This document shows positions 60,374-64,000 of a stretch of DNA of 64,000 nucleotides, in pieces (the first letter of the stretch is position 1; each line of letters begins with the position of its first letter). The position numbers were made by a program, and so were the translations under genes. This DNA is from Prevotella sp. oral taxon 299 str. F0039 (lineage in GTDB: Bacteria; Bacteroidota; Bacteroidia; Bacteroidales; Bacteroidaceae): contig NC_022124.1 of NCBI RefSeq assembly GCF_000163055.2, positions 496,001 through 560,000 on the forward strand. Reading direction: 5' to 3'. The notes beneath the pieces are model-generated. The model saw nothing but the letters and a program-made list of their open reading frames with translations. It did not search any database and was not told the origin of the DNA.

Positions 60374-61006
60374 ATGGATAATTTGAGAACCCTTTTTGCA
60401 GAGAAACTTTTAAAGATTGAAGCTATAAAAGTTCAACCAAACAACCTTTTTACATGGGCAAGTGGCTGGAAATCGCCTTTCTATTGCGATAATCGTCAAA
60501 CCCTTTCTTATCCAGATATTCGCAGATTTGTGAAGTTAGAAATGGCTCACGCTATTTTAAAACACTTCCACAATGTAGACGCTATTGCTGGTGTTGCAAC
60601 TGCAGGTATCCCACAAGGCGCACTTGTTGCAGAAGAATTAGGTCTTCCTTTCTGCTATGTTAGAAGTAAACCAAAAGATCATGGTTTGGAAAACCTTATC
60701 GAAGGAAAGCTAAAAGAAGGCTCAAACGTTGTTGTTATTGAAGACTTAATTTCAACAGGAGGTAGCTCTTTGAAAGCAGTAGAGGCACTTCGTCGCTCAG
60801 GAGCTAATGTTGTTGGTATGGTTGCAGCATTTACTTATGGTTTTGATGTGGCACAACAAGCATTCGAATCGGCAAATGTTCCATTGGTAACTCTAACAGA
60901 CTATGAGCATGTAGTGGCAAAAGCACTAGAAATAGGTTATATCAAAGAAAATGATATCGCATTACTTGATAGCTGGAGAAGTAATCCTTTAGAATTCGGT
61001 AAATAA
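60374..61006 (+). CDS. pyrE: Orotate phosphoribosyltransferase
   Basis: This encodes 210 residues from ATG at 60374, the usual length; an upstream non-ATG start is unnecessary. The PRPP-binding motif VVVIEDLISTGGSS is at about residues 117-130. The orotate-binding N-terminal part includes FTWASGWKSPFYCDNRQTLS, and the flexible loop RSKPKDHG is present. It makes orotidine monophosphate in pyrimidine synthesis. Two small genes follow closely and are probably in the same operon. Confidence 0.96.
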   Translation: MDNLRTLFAEKLLKIEAIKVQPNNLFTWASGWKSPFYCDNRQTLSYPDIRRFVKLEMAHAILKHFHNVDAIAGVATAGIPQGALVAEELGLPFCYVRSKPKDHGLENLIEGKLKEGSNVVVIEDLISTGGSSLKAVEALRRSGANVVGMVAAFTYGFDVAQQAFESANVPLVTLTDYEHVVAKALEIGYIKENDIALLDSWRSNPLEFGK

Positions 61007-61054
61007 CGAAACGCTTTCGAAGAATAGCACAATTATAAATCAAAAGAAATAGAC

Positions 61055-61474
61055 ATGTCGAGTAAATTCGAAAGTAGCGTACGCCAAATACCCTATAGTC
61101 AAGAGTTAGTATATAACACTTTAAGTAATTTAGAGAACCTCGAAAAGGTGAAAGATCGTCTTCCAGAAGATCAAATCAACAACCTTTCGTTTGATAATGA
61201 TAGTATATCAATTAGCGCAGGTGCTGTTGGTTCGGTGAAATTGAGAATCATTGAACGTACAGAGTTCGATTGCATTAAATTCGAAGCGCAAGAGAGTCCG
61301 TTGCCATTTAACTTCTGGATTCAGATTCTTCCAGTGACTTCGGATAGCTGCAAGATGAAACTTACCATCAAGGCAGAGATAAGTATGTTCTTAAAGCCAA
61401 TGGTGAGCAAGCCTTTAAATGAAGGTATTGAAAAACTTGCAGATATACTTCAAAGCATTCCTTATGGTCAATAA
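61055..61474 (+). CDS. SRPBCC-fold (START-like) protein
   Basis: This encodes 139 residues. The sequence has the SRPBCC pattern: an N-terminal strand and helices (IPYSQELVYNTLSNLENLEK), a beta-sheet core (SISAGAVGSVKLRIIERTEF), and a long C-terminal helix (KPLNEGIEKLADILQSIPYG). The fold binds hydrophobic ligands in a deep pocket; the ligand is unknown. It lies 48 bases after pyrE and overlaps the next gene by 11 bases, so the three genes form a likely operon. Confidence 0.8.
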   Translation: MSSKFESSVRQIPYSQELVYNTLSNLENLEKVKDRLPEDQINNLSFDNDSISISAGAVGSVKLRIIERTEFDCIKFEAQESPLPFNFWIQILPVTSDSCKMKLTIKAEISMFLKPMVSKPLNEGIEKLADILQSIPYGQ

Positions 61475-62045
61475 TATCGCAAAAAGAATCGTCCCACTTT
61501 GTGTTCTCTTATTATTAATAATAGGTGTGGGCTGTTCTGGCGATGAATTTAAATATACAACAAAGCACGCCAACTTTGTGTTTGATACCCGTTTGCATGG
61601 TCATTCGGTAGCATTGGCAACAGCCTTAGGCAATGTTGGCGTGTTTTGCTCTGTATCAGAAACCCTTTCTGGCGGACAAAGAAGTTTTCGCTTTGATAAC
61701 CATCAGGGCTTGGTTGATGTCGTTCCGTTTAATGCAATCGATGCACGACAAACCCAAATAATAGGGCAAAACAACCTTCTTATAATTGGATATGGCAATT
61801 TAGATACACCAGCTCCATTCTTTGCTTACGATGGAGAGTGCCCTCATTGTTTCGACAATAATGCTATTCCTCTAAAAAGTTATCCCCTTTCGGTGAATAG
61901 TACAGGTATAGCACAATGTAAAACCTGTAAAAGAGCTTTTAATCTCAATACAGGTGGAAACATGATTCAAGGTGAAGGACGTTATCGTTTGGTTGTTTAT
62001 CGTGCTTCAAACACTCCAAAAGAGGTTGTAATAGTAAAGAATTAA
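61464..62045 (+). CDS. Lipoprotein with a four-cysteine, Rieske-like or zinc-ribbon motif
   Basis: This encodes 193 residues from ATG at 61464, which opens a lipoprotein signal (LLLLIIGVGCS). The C-terminal half has CPHC and, about 30 residues later, CKTC in the context AQCKTCKRAFNLNTGGNMIQ. The order and the glycine-rich end recall Rieske domains, but the ligands are four cysteines rather than two Cys and two His, so a rubredoxin-like iron or structural zinc site is equally likely. It overlaps the SRPBCC gene by 11 bases. Confidence 0.7.
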   Translation: MVNNIAKRIVPLCVLLLLIIGVGCSGDEFKYTTKHANFVFDTRLHGHSVALATALGNVGVFCSVSETLSGGQRSFRFDNHQGLVDVVPFNAIDARQTQIIGQNNLLIIGYGNLDTPAPFFAYDGECPHCFDNNAIPLKSYPLSVNSTGIAQCKTCKRAFNLNTGGNMIQGEGRYRLVVYRASNTPKEVVIVKN

Positions 62046-62097
62046 AGATATAATGTTAAATAATGTATATTGCTATTGCATTTTAAATTATTTGCAT

Positions 62098-62105
62098 TAC
62101 CTTTG
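62098..62105 (+). promoter_or_regulatory. -7 box of the tRNA operon
   Basis: TACCTTTG, 15 bases before the tRNA-Gly 5' end. Confidence 0.5.
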
Positions 62106-62120
62106 CACCCAGTAATAAAA

Positions 62121-62193
62121 GCGGAAATAGCTCAGTTGGTAGAGCACAACCTTGCCAAGGTTGGGGTCGCGAGTTCGAGTCTCGTTTTCCGCT
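62121..62193 (+). tRNA. tRNA-Gly (GCC)
   Basis: The full cloverleaf spans 73 nt. The acceptor stem GCGGAAA pairs perfectly with TTTCCGC. The D arm is GCTCAGTTGGTAGAGC, the anticodon loop TTGCCAA gives GCC, and the T arm is GCGAGTTCGAGTCTCGT. CCA is not encoded. Confidence 0.95.
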
Positions 62194-62214
62194 CTTTTAC
62201 TTTCTAATTAGGCT

Positions 62215-62300
62215 ACCGCAATGGTGGAATTGGTAGACACGAGGGACTTAAAATCCCTTGGCCAGTGATGGCTGTGCGGGTTCGAGTCCCGCTCGCGGTA
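62215..62300 (+). tRNA. tRNA-Leu (TAA)
   Basis: This is an 86-nt class II tRNA. The anticodon loop CTTAAAA sits inside the GGGA/TCCC stem, the long variable arm is GGCCAGTGATGGCT, and the T arm is GCGGGTTCGAGTCCCGC. The acceptor stem ACCGCAA pairs with TCGCGGT except for an A-C mismatch at the sixth pair. CCA is not encoded. It lies 21 bases after tRNA-Gly. Confidence 0.93.
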
Positions 62301-62322
62301 CAATCCTTAAAACATTAAACCT

Positions 62323-63993
62323 ATGTCTAGAAATGCCATTCTAACAATTTCTGTTTCTACTTTATTCCTTTTTACATCTTGTTCTAAATTAAAAAGCTTG
62401 TCAGCAGATAAGTTTACAGTAGTTCCAACACCATTAGAAGTAAAGGCAGGACAAGTAGATGCTACCATTACAACATTGTTTCCAGAAAAGTATATGAAGC
62501 GCAATGTAGTGCTAACTCTTGTTCCTGAGTTGCGTTCTAGTGATGGTTCGGTTGTTAAAGGCACTTCGGCAACATTTCAAGGAGAAAAAGTTTTCGGAAA
62601 TAATCCATCGGTATCTTATCGTTTAGGTGGACGTTTTACCATCAAAACTGCGTTTACATATAGTCCAGAAATGCAAAAAAGTGATCTTTATGTCACTTTC
62701 AATGCATTGAAAGGAAATAAGAAGGTTAATCTAAATCCTGTAAAAATAGGTTATGGAGTGGTTGCTACTTCAGAACTATATAAAAACATCTTATTCGAAG
62801 ATGGAGGCTGTTTGGCTCCCGATTCTTTTGAACGTGTAAAGAAAGAGAAGCAAGAGGCAAACATCAAATTCTTGGTAAATCAAGCTAATTTGCGTAAGAG
62901 CGAATTACAAAGCAATTCTATTTACGACTTTGTTCGCATGCTCAAGAAAATCAATAGCGAGCGTGAAAGCCTTATATTAAATAATATTGAGGTGAAAGCT
63001 TATGCATCTCCAGAAGGTGGTTTCAGCTTTAATGACAAACTTGCGAATAAGCGCCAGAACACAGGAGAAGGCTATGTGAAAGATCAACTCAAGGCTAATA
63101 AGATGTCAACTGCCATCGATGCAGGTTATACCGCACAAGACTGGGAAGGCTTTCAAAAGCTTGTTCAAGTGTCAAACGTACAAGATAAAGACGTAATTTT
63201 GCGTGTTTTGTCTATGTATAAGGATCCACAAGAACGTGAACAGCAAATAAGAAACATGAGTGAAGGCTTTAGAGAGCTTGCAAATGGAATTCTTCCAGAG
63301 CTTAGAAGAGCACGACTTGTGATCAATTATGAAGTTGTTGGTCGTAGTGATGATGAGATTGCAGAGCAATATAAGAAAGATCCTGTTAACTTAAGTGCCG
63401 ATGAATTGCTTTATTATGCAACTCTTGTAGATGGTACAAAGATAGAAGACGTGTATCAAACAGCAGCTCGTTTGTATGATAAAGACTACAGAGCGTTCAA
63501 CAATCTTGCTATTCTTGAACTAAAGAAAGGCAACGAAATAAAGGCGAAGTCTTATTTAGAGCAAGCTTTAAGATTGAATAGAAAGGCGCCAGAAGCCCTT
63601 GCAAACCTTGGTTTGATAGACTTAATGCATGGTAATCTTGCGCAAGCCGAACTACAAATAGCAAATGCTTCAGGAACAAATAACACTGCTTATGCTACTG
63701 CAGCCCTTGCTTTTGCAAAAGGAAAGTATGCAGATGCCGAACGATATTTAGCCGATTCGAATACCAATTTAGCAGCTCTTGCTCAATTGATGAATAATAA
63801 CTATGTTGCAGCAGCGCAAACTTTAGATGAAGTAAAGCACAAAACAGCCTATACACACTATATTCATTCCATAGTAGCTGCACGTAGAGGCAATAAATTC
63901 TCAGCATCTTCTCACCTTGAAGAAGCATTAAAACTCAATCCATCTTTAAAGACTTATGCCGATAAAGACTTGGAATTGAAATTCATTAAGTAA
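62323..63993 (+). CDS. Lipoprotein with OmpA-like and TPR regions
   Basis: This encodes 556 residues. The lipoprotein signal ends at LFTSC (Cys20). Residues 30-170 form a beta-rich part. Residues 190-320 resemble an OmpA-like peptidoglycan-binding domain (IEVKAYASPEGGFSFNDKLA, NKRQNTGEGYVKDQL). From about 360 to the end, tetratricopeptide repeats are clear (DYRAFNNLAILELKKGNEIK, APEALANLGLIDLMHGNLAQ, ASSHLEEALKLNPS). It probably sits at the inner face of the outer membrane and holds other envelope proteins. The gene is complete, with its stop 8 bases before the window edge. Confidence 0.8.
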   Translation: MSRNAILTISVSTLFLFTSCSKLKSLSADKFTVVPTPLEVKAGQVDATITTLFPEKYMKRNVVLTLVPELRSSDGSVVKGTSATFQGEKVFGNNPSVSYRLGGRFTIKTAFTYSPEMQKSDLYVTFNALKGNKKVNLNPVKIGYGVVATSELYKNILFEDGGCLAPDSFERVKKEKQEANIKFLVNQANLRKSELQSNSIYDFVRMLKKINSERESLILNNIEVKAYASPEGGFSFNDKLANKRQNTGEGYVKDQLKANKMSTAIDAGYTAQDWEGFQKLVQVSNVQDKDVILRVLSMYKDPQEREQQIRNMSEGFRELANGILPELRRARLVINYEVVGRSDDEIAEQYKKDPVNLSADELLYYATLVDGTKIEDVYQTAARLYDKDYRAFNNLAILELKKGNEIKAKSYLEQALRLNRKAPEALANLGLIDLMHGNLAQAELQIANASGTNNTAYATAALAFAKGKYADAERYLADSNTNLAALAQLMNNNYVAAAQTLDEVKHKTAYTHYIHSIVAARRGNKFSASSHLEEALKLNPSLKTYADKDLELKFIK

Positions 63994-64000
63994 GATAATG

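Overview
The window looks like the chromosome of a Bacteroidales bacterium, most likely Prevotella in the broad sense. The evidence is a set of type IX secretion genes (porU, porV, porZ), an S46 dipeptidyl-peptidase, Bacteroidetes-style promoters (TAnnTTTG -7 boxes), DUF3408 and MOBP mobilization genes, and low-GC host genes beside a visibly GC-richer accessory block. No species can be named from sequence reading alone.

Region 1 (1 to about 16.2 kb) is an integrated mobile element. It begins with the end of a tyrosine recombinase, followed by two tandem paralogous small genes, each trailed by a long inverted repeat. Next is a Zn/Cd/Co-type efflux locus: a DUF6660-like protein, a CzcA-type RND pump, a TolC-like channel, a C-terminally short adaptor and a PIB-2 P-type ATPase. 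An IS982-derived miniature element follows, then a mobilizable backbone of two excisionase-like proteins, a VapE-like ATPase, a Toprim primase, a DUF3408 protein, an oriT-like hairpin, a MobA-like accessory protein and a MOBP relaxase. The metal genes look like cargo of this element; its left end lies outside the window.

Region 2 (16.2 to 34.4 kb) is core chromosome. On the minus strand are ispF-porV-porU, a FAH-family protein, an acyltransferase, porZ, rdgB, a YitT-family protein and leuS. A secreted GH2 beta-galactosidase follows on the plus strand.

Region 3 (34.5 to 38.0 kb) is a second insertion. A decayed IS256-family element and a 225-bp copy of its left end, in the same orientation, bracket foreign DNA. 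That DNA encodes a 558-residue protein with a PrimPol-like N-terminus, a Sel1-like middle and a complete DEDDh exonuclease domain. This is the best candidate here for something undescribed.

Region 4 (38 to 64 kb) is core again: a WYL regulator, DPP7-type peptidase, flippase, SpmA/SpmB fusion, topA-aroK, speA, an ECF sigma factor with an anti-sigma-like partner, pnp, a YiiX-like lipoprotein, a CotH-like protein, a DUF417 protein, pyrE with two downstream genes, tRNA-Gly, tRNA-Leu and an OmpA/TPR lipoprotein.

Across the core intergenic gaps, but not in the mobile element, there is a family of degenerate repeats of about 22 bp in short tandem runs, built around the near-palindrome AAAAGCATTGCTTTT. 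No annotated gene explains them.
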